NCBI RefSeq assembly: GCF_037029465.1
Contig: NZ_JAYMEM010000030.1
Location: 85,513-149,512 of the forward strand
Source of the DNA: Mesoflavibacter sp037029465
GTDB taxonomy: Bacteria > Bacteroidota > Bacteroidia > Flavobacteriales > Flavobacteriaceae
DNA length: 64,000 nt
Reading direction: 5' to 3'
Positions 6,267 through 14,897 of the stretch are shown here, one piece after another. The notes beneath the pieces are model-generated. The model ran no database searches and was not told where the DNA came from. It saw only the letters and a list, made by a program, of their open reading frames with translations. The position numbers were made by a program, and so were the translations under genes. Position 1 is the stretch's first letter. The number at the start of each line of letters is the position of its first letter.

Positions 6267-8066
6267 ATGGCTAAGATTAAAAACATTGCAATTATTGCGC
6301 ACGTAGACCACGGTAAAACAACGCTGGTTGATAAAATTATGTATCACTGTCAGTTATTTAGAGAAAACGAAAATACTGGTGATTTAATTTTGGATAATAA
6401 CGATTTAGAGCGTGAACGTGGAATTACGATTACTTCTAAAAACGTATCGGTTACTTATAAAGACACTAAAATTAATATTATTGATACACCAGGTCACGCC
6501 GATTTTGGTGGAGAAGTAGAACGTGTTTTAAACATGGCAGATGGTGTACTTTTATTAGTTGATGCTTTTGAAGGACCAATGCCACAAACGCGTTTTGTAC
6601 TTCAAAAAGCTATTGATTTAGGGTTAAAACCTTGCGTAGTTGTAAACAAAGTAGACAAAGAAAACTGTACGCCGGATGAGGTACACGAAAAAGTGTTTGA
6701 CTTAATGTTTGAACTTGGTGCAGAAGAGTGGCAATTAGACTTCCCAACAGTTTATGGTTCTGCAAAGAACAACTGGATGAGTGAAGATTGGAAGCAACAA
6801 ACAGAAAACATCGAACCATTATTAGATATGGTTATCGAGCATATTCCTGAACCAAAAATTGAAGAAGGAACTACACAAATGTTAATCACGTCTTTAGACT
6901 ACTCTAGTTTTACAGGTCGTATTGCTATTGGACGTTTAACACGTGGCGACTTAAAAGTTAACCAACAAATTACGTTAGTAAAACGTGATGGTTCTAAGGT
7001 GAAAAGTAGAATTAAAGAATTACACATCTTTGAAGGTTTAGGTCGTATAAAAGTAGATCAAGTACAAACTGGAGACATCTGTGCTATTGTTGGTCTTGAT
7101 GGTTTTGAAATTGGTGATACTGTTGCCGATTTTGAAAATCCTGAAGGATTAAAAACAATTGCAATTGACGAGCCAACAATGAGTATGTTATTTACTATTA
7201 ACGATTCGCCTTTCTTTGGAAAAGACGGAAAGTTTGTAACGTCAAGACATATTAAAGATCGTTTAACAAAAGAGTTAGAAAAAAACTTAGCCTTACGTGT
7301 ACAAGAGACTGATAGTGCCGATAAATTTATGGTATTTGGTCGTGGTGTATTACACTTATCGGTTTTAATCGAAACGATGCGTCGTGAAGGTTATGAGTTA
7401 CAAATTGGTCAGCCACAAGTAATCATTAAAGAAATTGATGGTGTAAAATGTGAGCCAGTAGAAGAAATGACTATCGATTTACCAGAAACAGTATCTGGTA
7501 AAGCAGTAGAGCTTGTAACAATGCGTAAAGGTGAAATGATGAGTATGGAAGCAAAAGGAGACCGTATGGTTTGCGAGTTTATCATTCCGTCAAGAGGTAT
7601 TATTGGTTTACGTAACCAATTATTAACAGCGACTGCAGGAGAAGCAATTATGGCGCACCGTTTTAAAGAATATCAGCCAGTAAAAGGTGGTATTCCTGAA
7701 AGACAAAATGGATCATTAGTATCTATGGAAAACGGTCAAGCTATTCCTTATTCTATTGATAAATTACAAGATAGAGGTAAGTTTTTTGTGGATCCAGGAG
7801 AAGATATTTACGAAGGTCAAGTTATCGGAGAAAACTCGCGTCAAGATGATATGACTGTAAACGTTACAAAAACTAAAAAGTTAAGTAACGTACGTAGTGC
7901 AGGAGCAGACGATAAAGCTAAAATTGTACCTGCAATTAAGTTTTCTTTAGAAGAAGCTTTAGAATACATACAAAAAGATGAGTATGTAGAGGTAACACCA
8001 AATCACTTACGATTACGTAAAATTTTACTAAAAGAAGTAGAGCGTAAACGTAATAAAGCTTTGTAA
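6267..8066 (+). CDS. typA: translational GTPase TypA/BipA
   Basis: 599 residues, typical for the family. It is a ribosome-associated GTPase of the EF-G group, involved in ribosome assembly and stress adaptation. Visible G motifs are AHVDHGKTT (11-19), DTPGH (73-77) and NKVD (127-130). The switch I signature RERGITI follows the BipA pattern, and the C-terminal half carries the BipA-specific region ending in TPNHLRLRKILLKEVERKR. It has its own consensus promoter and lies next to kdsA, divergently. The PnuC-like gene starts 3 bases after the stop. A terminator-shaped hairpin inside that gene may end most typA transcripts. Confidence 0.97.
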   Translation: MAKIKNIAIIAHVDHGKTTLVDKIMYHCQLFRENENTGDLILDNNDLERERGITITSKNVSVTYKDTKINIIDTPGHADFGGEVERVLNMADGVLLLVDAFEGPMPQTRFVLQKAIDLGLKPCVVVNKVDKENCTPDEVHEKVFDLMFELGAEEWQLDFPTVYGSAKNNWMSEDWKQQTENIEPLLDMVIEHIPEPKIEEGTTQMLITSLDYSSFTGRIAIGRLTRGDLKVNQQITLVKRDGSKVKSRIKELHIFEGLGRIKVDQVQTGDICAIVGLDGFEIGDTVADFENPEGLKTIAIDEPTMSMLFTINDSPFFGKDGKFVTSRHIKDRLTKELEKNLALRVQETDSADKFMVFGRGVLHLSVLIETMRREGYELQIGQPQVIIKEIDGVKCEPVEEMTIDLPETVSGKAVELVTMRKGEMMSMEAKGDRMVCEFIIPSRGIIGLRNQLLTATAGEAIMAHRFKEYQPVKGGIPERQNGSLVSMENGQAIPYSIDKLQDRGKFFVDPGEDIYEGQVIGENSRQDDMTVNVTKTKKLSNVRSAGADDKAKIVPAIKFSLEEALEYIQKDEYVEVTPNHLRLRKILLKEVERKRNKAL

Positions 8067-8069
8067 AAA

Positions 8070-8837
8070 GTGACCGATAATACGATACCAAATCCATTGC
8101 TTAGGCGCATTGTACATTCTAAATATATAGATGTACTTGGAGTAATTTTGGTAGTTAGTATTACACTGTATAGAAATTTTCATGAAACTATATATTATGA
8201 AGGAGGTATCCGTTTTGGGATACCTTTTTCTAGTTTATGGAGTTATATAGAAAAAGGTGCTTTCCCGATAGGAATTTTATCAATTATTGGTGCGGCATTT
8301 TCGTTATTAGCAACACGTTTTTTAGTAAGACAAAGTAATTGGGGAAATGTAATTTGGATTTTTACAACCATAAATTCTGGAGTTATTGATTATTTGTTTG
8401 GCAATCATTCTGCAATAATCACATATCCAATAACTTTTGGAATAGCCCTATTATCTACAAAAAAATGGTTTGAAGGCGAACGTATTAAAAATGCAGATGC
8501 TAGATATTGGTTGCTTTTTGTTTTAGCGTTTGTGGTATCTTATTCGTTAGTGTTTTTAGGTTTTTATTGGTTTGGAACCTCAATTACAAATCCTATTTTT
8601 AAACATACCATTGCCATAATTTTTGGTATTAGTATTGTAGGTAATGTTGGTATTGTTTTTAAATATAAACAGTCCTTTTTAGTATGGACTTTTTATAATT
8701 TTGCTCAAATAGTAAAGAATTTTATTCAAGGTAATTTAGCTAATGTCGTTAAGTATGTTTTTTACTTAAGTAATGCTATCTTAACTTATTTTGATTGGCA
8801 CCTTAATGGTGATGTTCAAAAAATTAAAGAAAAATAA
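8070..8837 (+). CDS. PnuC-like membrane protein
   Basis: 255 residues, GTG start 3 bases after typA, with six to seven hydrophobic segments. The middle (LLATRFLVRQSNWGNVIWIF) and C-terminal (VGIVFKYKQSFLVWTFYNFA) segments resemble the repeated layout of the PnuC family, transporters of nicotinamide riboside or nicotinamide mononucleotide. The match is by pattern only, so substrate assignment is tentative. The next gene, a small YgjV-like membrane protein, begins directly after the stop. A terminator-like hairpin lies at codons 45-53. Confidence 0.5.
   Translation: MTDNTIPNPLLRRIVHSKYIDVLGVILVVSITLYRNFHETIYYEGGIRFGIPFSSLWSYIEKGAFPIGILSIIGAAFSLLATRFLVRQSNWGNVIWIFTTINSGVIDYLFGNHSAIITYPITFGIALLSTKKWFEGERIKNADARYWLLFVLAFVVSYSLVFLGFYWFGTSITNPIFKHTIAIIFGISIVGNVGIVFKYKQSFLVWTFYNFAQIVKNFIQGNLANVVKYVFYLSNAILTYFDWHLNGDVQKIKEK
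8203..8229 (+). terminator. terminator-shaped hairpin inside the PnuC-like coding sequence
   Basis: AGGTATCC (8204-8211) pairs with GGATACCT (8218-8225) over a GTTTTG loop, and TTTT follows. It is about 140 bases after the typA stop and within the next reading frame. A role in limiting typA readthrough is inferred. Confidence 0.45.
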
Positions 8838-9077
8838 ATGGAATTATTCGGTATTACTTTAACAGAATACATAGGCTATTTCGCCTCTTTTTTTGTCTTA
8901 CTTTCATTTACAATGAAAAACGTAAAAAGACTAAGAATTGTTAACATGATTGGTTGTACATTTTTTATAATTTATGGGTTTATGTTACCAACTGTTAGAG
9001 TTGGTTTGCCTATAATTATAGCAAACGCAGCAATTTTTTGTGTTAACTTTTATTATGCGTTTTTCAAGAAAATTTAG
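8838..9077 (+). CDS. small YgjV-like inner membrane protein
   Basis: 79 residues with three hydrophobic segments (about 10-24, 36-52 and 58-75). The pattern GYFASFFVLLSFTMKNVKRLRIVN resembles YgjV-type small inner-membrane proteins of unknown function, which are frequent in Bacteroidota. Its ATG directly follows the stop codon of the PnuC-like gene, so the two are surely cotranscribed. Whether they form one transporter is unknown. The stop is TAG, and the frame stays open into the next gene's upstream region. Confidence 0.6.
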   Translation: MELFGITLTEYIGYFASFFVLLSFTMKNVKRLRIVNMIGCTFFIIYGFMLPTVRVGLPIIIANAAIFCVNFYYAFFKKI

Positions 9078-9206
9078 TACTTTCAAAGCTGTAAAAACAG
9101 CAACACTATTTATTCTATACATAAATATTCAGCGTCAAATCTTAAGCTTTGGAATGACTTTATAAGTCAATCCAAAAACGGTACTTTTCTATTCAATCGT
9201 AGCTTT

Positions 9207-10079
9207 ATGGACTACCATAAAGACCGATTTGAAGACTATTCTTTAATGGTTTTTAAAGATGAAAAGTTAGTCGCAGTTTTGCCAGCAAATAGAGTAGAAG
9301 ATAAGCTCTTTTCTCATCAAGGTCTGACTTACGGAGGATTAGTAATTTCTAAAAAACTTAAACTCCATCATTTTATTGATGTGTTTAAAACGATACTAAA
9401 GTTTTTAGATAGCAACCATTTTACGACACTTAACTTAAAATTAATACCTTCAATTTATACATCATTACCAAGTGATGAACTTGATTATTTACTGTTCTTA
9501 ACCAAATCTAAATTATATAGAAAAGACACACTTTCTGTAGTTGTTTTAGATGAACAAATAAAATTTTCTAAAGACCGATTAGTAGGTTACAAAAAAGGAG
9601 TTAAGCATGGTCTAGAAGTTAGAGAAGTAGATGGTTTTGAGGAGTTTTGGAATGCTATTTTAATCCCGAATTTAAAAAGTAAACACGATGTAAACCCTGT
9701 ACATAGTTTAGAAGAAATTACTTTGTTGAAACAACAATTTCCTAAAAAAATTAGACAGTTTAATGTGTATAGTGATAATAAAATAGTTGCCGGAACGACT
9801 ATTTTTGAAACTAAATATGTAGCACATTCTCAATATATTTCTGGGAATGATGAAAAAAACCAATCAGGAAGTTTAGATTTTTTACATCATTATTTAATAA
9901 AAGAAGTTTTTAAGTTGAAACGCTATTTTGATTTTGGAATTTCAAATGAAAACAAAGGACTTCAATTAAATTCTGGTCTTTTGTATTGGAAAGAAGGTTA
10001 TGGCGCAAGAACGATAACGCAAGATTTTTATGAGGTTTCTACAGAAAATTTCAAACTTTTAGAAGACGTTTTGATATGA
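9207..10079 (+). CDS. GNAT/FemAB-like acyltransferase of the polysaccharide locus
   Basis: 290 residues from the first ATG. The second half (RQFNVYSDNKIVAGTTIF, then SGSLDFLHHYLI and FDFGISNENKG) has the GNAT/FemAB-like acyltransferase pattern found next to sugar aminotransferases in flavobacterial polysaccharide clusters. The frame is open back to 9078. The upstream codons (LKLWNDFISQSKNGTFLFNR) look like genuine family sequence, so the annotated ATG is probably internal; no ATG, GTG or TTG exists upstream, and ATT at 9108 is a candidate start. It overlaps the aminotransferase gene by 4 bases. N-acylation of the amino sugar made there is a reasonable inference. Confidence 0.65.
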   Translation: MDYHKDRFEDYSLMVFKDEKLVAVLPANRVEDKLFSHQGLTYGGLVISKKLKLHHFIDVFKTILKFLDSNHFTTLNLKLIPSIYTSLPSDELDYLLFLTKSKLYRKDTLSVVVLDEQIKFSKDRLVGYKKGVKHGLEVREVDGFEEFWNAILIPNLKSKHDVNPVHSLEEITLLKQQFPKKIRQFNVYSDNKIVAGTTIFETKYVAHSQYISGNDEKNQSGSLDFLHHYLIKEVFKLKRYFDFGISNENKGLQLNSGLLYWKEGYGARTITQDFYEVSTENFKLLEDVLI

Positions 10080-11173
10080 TAAAGTTTTTAGACTTACATA
10101 AAATCAATGCGCGTTTTGAAACCGAATTTAAAACAAAATTTGATGCATTTTTAAAAAGTGGTTGGTATATTCTTGGCGATTGCGTTAAACAATTTGAATC
10201 TGAATTTTCAGCATTTTGTGGTACAAAATATTGCATCGGTACAAGTAACGGTTTAGATGCTTTAGAGTTAATTTTTAAAGGCTATTTAGAGTTAGGTGTT
10301 TTACAACCAAAAGATGAAGTGATTGTTCCTGCAAACACTTACATAGCAAGCATTATTTCAATAATAAATACAGGCTTAACACCAGTTTTAGTAGAACCAG
10401 ATCCAAAGACTTTTAATATTGATGTTGAAGAAATAGAAAAACATATTTCAGCAAAAACAAAAGCTATTTTAGCGGTTCATTTATATGGTCAATTATGTGA
10501 TATGAACAGTATAAATAAATTAGCTAAACATAAAAATTTGTTAGTTATTGAAGATGCTGCGCAAGCACACGGAGCAACAAATAACACAAAAAAAGCAGGT
10601 AATTTATCTCATGCAGCTGCTTTTAGCTTTTACCCTGCTAAAAATTTAGGTGCGTTAGGTGATGCTGGTGCCATAACAACAAATAATGAAGCGTTGTCTG
10701 AAGTGATTTTCAAGCTAAGAAATTACGGATCTTCAACTAAATATGTTAACGACTTTATAGGAAGTAATAATCGTTTGGACGAAATTCAGGCTTTGTTTCT
10801 TTCAATTAAATTAAAGCATTTGGATGCCGATAATTTGAGACGTCAAGAGATTGCAAAGCGTTACTTGTCTGAAGTAAAAAATCCTAAAATAAAATTGCCA
10901 TTTTATGATGGTTCTTCAAATCATGTGTTTCATTTATTTGTGGTTTTAGTGGATAATCGTCAGGAGTTTATCAATTATTTAAAGGCTAATAAAATAGAGT
11001 CTTCGATACATTATCCTACAGCTCCTCACCAACAAAAGGCGCTTCATCGATTTAATAGTCTAAAATTTCCTCTAACAGAAAAAATTCACGAAACTTGTGT
11101 TAGTCTACCTATTAGTCCTGTGATGACTCAAGGAGAAGTAGATCAAGTTGTTACAACCATTAATAATTACTAA
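10076..11173 (+). CDS. DegT/DnrJ/EryC1-family sugar aminotransferase (FdtB-like)
   Basis: 365 residues. A PLP-dependent aminotransferase that converts a nucleotide-linked keto-sugar to an amino sugar. Seen: VIVPANTYIAS (82-92), EDAAQAHGA (159-167), and FSFYPAKNLGALGD with the PLP-binding lysine at K189, followed by RNYGSSTKY and NNRLDEIQA. The best fit is the FdtB/QdtB group, which aminates C3 of dTDP-3-keto-6-deoxyhexoses, because a FdtA-type ketoisomerase gene lies at 14484. It overlaps the acyltransferase gene by 4 bases, and the flippase gene starts directly after its stop. Confidence 0.9.
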   Translation: MIKFLDLHKINARFETEFKTKFDAFLKSGWYILGDCVKQFESEFSAFCGTKYCIGTSNGLDALELIFKGYLELGVLQPKDEVIVPANTYIASIISIINTGLTPVLVEPDPKTFNIDVEEIEKHISAKTKAILAVHLYGQLCDMNSINKLAKHKNLLVIEDAAQAHGATNNTKKAGNLSHAAAFSFYPAKNLGALGDAGAITTNNEALSEVIFKLRNYGSSTKYVNDFIGSNNRLDEIQALFLSIKLKHLDADNLRRQEIAKRYLSEVKNPKIKLPFYDGSSNHVFHLFVVLVDNRQEFINYLKANKIESSIHYPTAPHQQKALHRFNSLKFPLTEKIHETCVSLPISPVMTQGEVDQVVTTINNY

Positions 11174-12481
11174 TTGAAAAAAGTTTTAAACTATATTAAT
11201 AATAATGTTTTATTAAAAGTAGCTTCACTTAATTCAGTTTCGGTGATTGTTAAAATCATAGCAGGTTTTTTAACCTCAAAATTCATGGCTATTTTTATTG
11301 GTGCTGAAGGTATGGCGCTGGTAGGTAACCTTCGTAATTTTGTAGGGTCTGTACAATCAATTTCTATTTTAGGACTTTATAAAGGTGTTGTTAAATATAT
11401 TGCACAGCATAAACGGGATAGAACACAGCTTTCTAGAGTTCTTTCTACAGTTTTTTATTTAGGGTTTATTTCAACCTTTGTTTTAAGTTTTTTGATTTAT
11501 TACAATGCAGAATATGTAAATGATACCGTATTTAAAGCTTATAATAATTACACTTACATTATTAAAATTTTAGCCTTAGCCTTGCCATTTTATGCTTTAA
11601 ATATGTTGGCTTTTGCTATAATGAATGGTTTTTCTAAATACAAATACTTGATTGTATTTAATATTTTTGGACAGATTTTAGGAGCTGTAATTACAATACT
11701 TTTAATATGGAAAGACAGAATTGATGGAGCCTTAATAGCAGTTGCTATAGCAGAGTCTATTATCTTTTTAATTACGCTTGTAGGAATAATTAATAGACAA
11801 AACCTAACACCTTTAATAAAAGCAAGTAAGTTTAGTGTCAAGCTAGCCAAAAAGCTAAGCACATATTCTGGAATGGCTATATTTTCAGCAATTATACTAC
11901 CAATAATCACTCTATTTATTAGAAACTATATAATTGATAATGTTGGTATTGAAGATGCTGGTTATTGGGAAGCAATGAACCGTATCTCTAAATATTATTT
12001 AATGTTTGTAAGTACGTTATTATCATTGTATATTTTACCTCGTTTTTCAGAAATTGATAATATTAAAGACTTTAGAAAAGAGGTGTTTAATTTTTATAAA
12101 ACTATAATTCCAATTTTTGGAATAGGTTTAATATTAATTTATTTTCTAAGACATTTTATAGTTTTAATTGTATTAACTGACGAGTTTCAACCTGTGGAAG
12201 ATCTTTTCTTTTGGCAACTTTTAGGAGATTTTGTAAAAGTACTGTCTATTGTTATTGCTTATCAGTTTTTAGCAAAGCGAATGTTTTGGCATTATATTAT
12301 TACTGAAGCCTTCTCAGTTGTAACGCTATATTTTACCAGTCAATATTTAATAGATGAGTTTGGTGTTGTTGGAGCTAATATGGCTCACTTTGCTACATAT
12401 TTTTTATACTACGGAATTATACTTATGATTTTTTATTCTTCGTTATTTGGTATCATCCCTGAAAAGAAAGAAGAAGATTAA
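11174..12481 (+). CDS. Wzx-type polysaccharide flippase (O-antigen translocase)
   Basis: 435 residues with about 12 hydrophobic segments, the layout of the MOP/PST flippase superfamily, which moves lipid-linked oligosaccharide across the inner membrane. The N-terminal stretch TSKFMAIFIGAEGMALVGNL and the central NRISKYYLMFVSTLL are typical of Bacteroidota O-antigen translocases. The start is TTG at 11174, immediately after the aminotransferase stop; no closer ATG preserves the conserved N-terminus. It ends with no gap against the convergent glycosyltransferase gene at 12482. Confidence 0.85.
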   Translation: MKKVLNYINNNVLLKVASLNSVSVIVKIIAGFLTSKFMAIFIGAEGMALVGNLRNFVGSVQSISILGLYKGVVKYIAQHKRDRTQLSRVLSTVFYLGFISTFVLSFLIYYNAEYVNDTVFKAYNNYTYIIKILALALPFYALNMLAFAIMNGFSKYKYLIVFNIFGQILGAVITILLIWKDRIDGALIAVAIAESIIFLITLVGIINRQNLTPLIKASKFSVKLAKKLSTYSGMAIFSAIILPIITLFIRNYIIDNVGIEDAGYWEAMNRISKYYLMFVSTLLSLYILPRFSEIDNIKDFRKEVFNFYKTIIPIFGIGLILIYFLRHFIVLIVLTDEFQPVEDLFFWQLLGDFVKVLSIVIAYQFLAKRMFWHYIITEAFSVVTLYFTSQYLIDEFGVVGANMAHFATYFLYYGIILMIFYSSLFGIIPEKKEED

Positions 12482-13624
12482 TTAATTGCTCTGCCAAGTT
12501 GCTAAATATTTTTTAGCGACTTCTTTGTAGTGATGATGTGCTTCAATAAACTGTCTTGCGTTTTTTGAAATGTTTTGAATTTGATCTGGGTTATTTATCA
12601 GCCATTCTAGTTTTTCAACTAAATAATTAACATCAGGTAAAGCGTTTATAGCGACAGTATCTTCTTCTAAATTATAATGGTCTAGCCATTCTTGATCTGC
12701 GCCAGTAAACACAACTTTACCTTTAGCCATAGCTTCTAAAGCATTAAAACCTTGGTCATAAGCATAAACTTGGTCTAATAATATATGTGCGTTGTTGTAA
12801 ATGTTTATGTATTCTTTATAGGGTAGATTAGTGGTTTCAATAATATTTATTTTGTCTCCATATTTTTTCTTAATAATAGATAAAGCTTCAGTAAAGAATT
12901 TACTTCCTTTTTTTATAGAAGAATGACTGTTAATCCCATGAAAAATATTGATTTTTCCATCTGTTTTTAAAGGGATATACTCAAGTTTATCAACATTAAT
13001 TGGGTTTGGGATTAAGCCTAAAAACGAGTTTTTGTTTTTAAAAATGCGGCTATAATCAATATCAGAACAGATCACTCCATTAATGTGTTGATAAATGTAA
13101 TTGTGTAGCTTTTTGTAAGGTTTAGATATGTATTTTAAAGAAAAGCTATATCTAGATTTTAATTTAGGGTTTTCAATTAAAGGTGTTAAAGCAGAATGAC
13201 CGTTATTACCTTTTAAGAAAAAACTAATGGTTGTGTAGTCTTCACCGCAAACCAATAAAAACATTTTTTTGTTTTTATTTACAATGAAATTTAAAAAATT
13301 AATAGAATCTTTAGGTGTTAAGTTTAAAGCGTCTTCATTAATAAGCTGTACAACATCGTAACCAATTAATTGATGTCTAATTTTTTTTAAATGATTTTTA
13401 AATTCAACTTTAATAAAATCTTTTTTAAAAACTCGTATTGATAGGTTGTTTATTTTTCTAAGAAGTTTGTTCTTATTTATTTTAGATTTTAATAAAATAT
13501 CAGAAGGATATTGCTTCATGCCGTCTCCATAACTAATTAAAGTTACTTCATGTCCTAAATTTTGTAAACCTTCTTTTAAAGAATTATGAAGTCGGCTGTA
13601 TTCTCCTATCAGTAATATCTTCAT
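12482..13624 (-). CDS. glycosyltransferase, GT4/GT-B type
   Basis: 380 residues. The N-terminus MKILLIGEYSRLHNSLKEGL has the Rossmann beta-alpha start of GT-B enzymes. The C-terminal half carries the donor-binding region DQVYAYDQGFNALEAMAKGK with the E-x7-E-like pattern of GT4 transferases (GFNALEAMAKGKVVFTG). It probably adds a sugar to the surface polysaccharide on the cytoplasmic side. It is convergent with the flippase gene and abuts it without spacer. It is divergent from the glycosyltransferase at 13678, with only 53 bases between start codons. Sugar specificity cannot be read from sequence. Confidence 0.8.
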   Translation of the reverse strand: MKILLIGEYSRLHNSLKEGLQNLGHEVTLISYGDGMKQYPSDILLKSKINKNKLLRKINNLSIRVFKKDFIKVEFKNHLKKIRHQLIGYDVVQLINEDALNLTPKDSINFLNFIVNKNKKMFLLVCGEDYTTISFFLKGNNGHSALTPLIENPKLKSRYSFSLKYISKPYKKLHNYIYQHINGVICSDIDYSRIFKNKNSFLGLIPNPINVDKLEYIPLKTDGKINIFHGINSHSSIKKGSKFFTEALSIIKKKYGDKINIIETTNLPYKEYINIYNNAHILLDQVYAYDQGFNALEAMAKGKVVFTGADQEWLDHYNLEEDTVAINALPDVNYLVEKLEWLINNPDQIQNISKNARQFIEAHHHYKEVAKKYLATWQSN

Positions 13625-13634
13625 TTATATTTTA

Positions 13635-13642
13635 TACATTTG
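13635..13642 (+). promoter_or_regulatory. promoter -7 box for the GT2 gene at 13678
   Basis: TACATTTG matches TAnnTTTG and lies 36 bases before the ATG. No good -33 element is visible, as upstream bases belong to the divergent gene. Confidence 0.45.
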
Positions 13643-13677
13643 TTTTCAAATTTAAATAAATAAAACGTCTTGGTATA

Positions 13678-14484
13678 ATGTGTAATGATAAGTTAGAAGT
13701 ATTAATTTCAACAATGCACAGAAACTCTTTAGAATTTATAGACAAGATGTTTCAAAATGCAGACGTCAACTCGGTTAATATTCTTGTAATTAATCAAACA
13801 ACAAAGACTAACTTATTAAAGTCTGACAGAGCAAATATTAGAGTTTTTAATTTTTTTGACAAAGGAATTTCTAGAAGTCGAAATCAAGCCATAAAAAATG
13901 CAACGTCTAAATACATTTTATTTACAGATGATGATGTGATTTTTGATCCTAATTTTGATCAAATCATTTTAGATGCTTTTAAAGATGAAACTGAAGCTGG
14001 ATTCTTAGTTTTTAAAGCAAAAACATTAAAAGGAAATGATTATCGAAAATATAATGATGAAAATTTTGAACTTTCTAAACAATCTATTGAAGGTGTAATG
14101 TCTATTGAAATAGCTTGTGATTTAGGAAAAGTAAAAACTACAGGTGTAATTTTTGATGAAAGATTTGGAATAGGAAGTCAGTTTGAAACTGCCGAAGAAT
14201 ACTTGTTTATAAGCCAATTAATTAAAAATAATGTAAGAGGATATTTCTGTAATCAATATATTGTTTCTCATTCAGAGTATAACTCTGGTAAAGCTTTAGG
14301 AAGCGATAAAATAATCTATGCAAGATCTGCGTTAGCTTACAAAAAGTATAAAAGTTTAGCCTATTTTTGGGTGTTTAAGTTTGTTTTCTTTTTGATTAGG
14401 AAAAAGTTTATAAGCTTAAATGAAATGTTTAGTAAAACTAAAATAGGATTTAAAGGAATAAAAGATTTTAAAGTTTCTAATTAA
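13678..14484 (+). CDS. glycosyltransferase family 2
   Basis: 268 residues. A GT-A fold with the metal-binding DDD motif at 84-86 (ILFTDDDVIFD) preceded by the GISRSRNQAIKNA helix common in GT2. A later segment, DERFGIGSQFETAEEYLF, supplies the ED-like acceptor region. The C-terminus is basic and hydrophobic (WVFKFVFFLIRKKF), which suggests membrane association. It overlaps the start of the ketoisomerase gene by one base (TAATG), so the two are translationally coupled. The donor sugar is unknown. Confidence 0.85.
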   Translation: MCNDKLEVLISTMHRNSLEFIDKMFQNADVNSVNILVINQTTKTNLLKSDRANIRVFNFFDKGISRSRNQAIKNATSKYILFTDDDVIFDPNFDQIILDAFKDETEAGFLVFKAKTLKGNDYRKYNDENFELSKQSIEGVMSIEIACDLGKVKTTGVIFDERFGIGSQFETAEEYLFISQLIKNNVRGYFCNQYIVSHSEYNSGKALGSDKIIYARSALAYKKYKSLAYFWVFKFVFFLIRKKFISLNEMFSKTKIGFKGIKDFKVSN

Positions 14485-14897
14485 TGAAAAACACTACGAT
14501 AAGCGATTTAAAAATTATTCAGATAGATAAGATAAAAGAAGAAAGAGGTACGTTATCTGTAATAGAAAAAGATGTTGTTCCTTTTCAGCTTAAGCGTGTC
14601 TATTATCTATATGATGTGCCTAGTGACGCTTACCGTGGTGGACATGCACATAAAGAGTTATATCAGTTTTTAATTCCTGTAAGTGGTAGTTTTGATGTTA
14701 TTCTAAACGATGGTTATAATACAAAAACAATAACGCTTAATAAACCAGATAAAGGATTGCTAATTGTGCCTGGTATATGGAGAGAACTAGAAAATTTTTC
14801 ATCAGGATCTGTGTGTTTGGTATTAGCTTCAGAAGTTTATGATGAAGACGATTATATAAGAGACTTTGAATTATTCAAAACACTAAAAACTACTTAG
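14484..14897 (+). CDS. FdtA/WxcM-like sugar 3,4-ketoisomerase (cupin)
   Basis: 137 residues, a single cupin domain. The signature RGGHAHKELYQF (51-62) with two histidines is that of dTDP-4-keto-6-deoxyglucose 3,4-ketoisomerases (FdtA, QdtA, Tyl1a). They supply the 3-keto sugar aminated by FdtB-type enzymes to give Fuc3N or Qui3N. The likely partner aminotransferase is at 10076, about 3.3 kb away. Stereochemistry (galacto or gluco product) cannot be decided here. Its 3' end overlaps the convergent glycosyltransferase gene by 15 bases. Confidence 0.9.
   Translation: MKNTTISDLKIIQIDKIKEERGTLSVIEKDVVPFQLKRVYYLYDVPSDAYRGGHAHKELYQFLIPVSGSFDVILNDGYNTKTITLNKPDKGLLIVPGIWRELENFSSGSVCLVLASEVYDEDDYIRDFELFKTLKTT

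Noticed and set aside
8872..8896. Weak hairpin with T-run inside the YgjV-like gene
   Set aside because: Only a 4-bp AGGC/GCCT stem; too weak to count with the three stronger embedded terminators.
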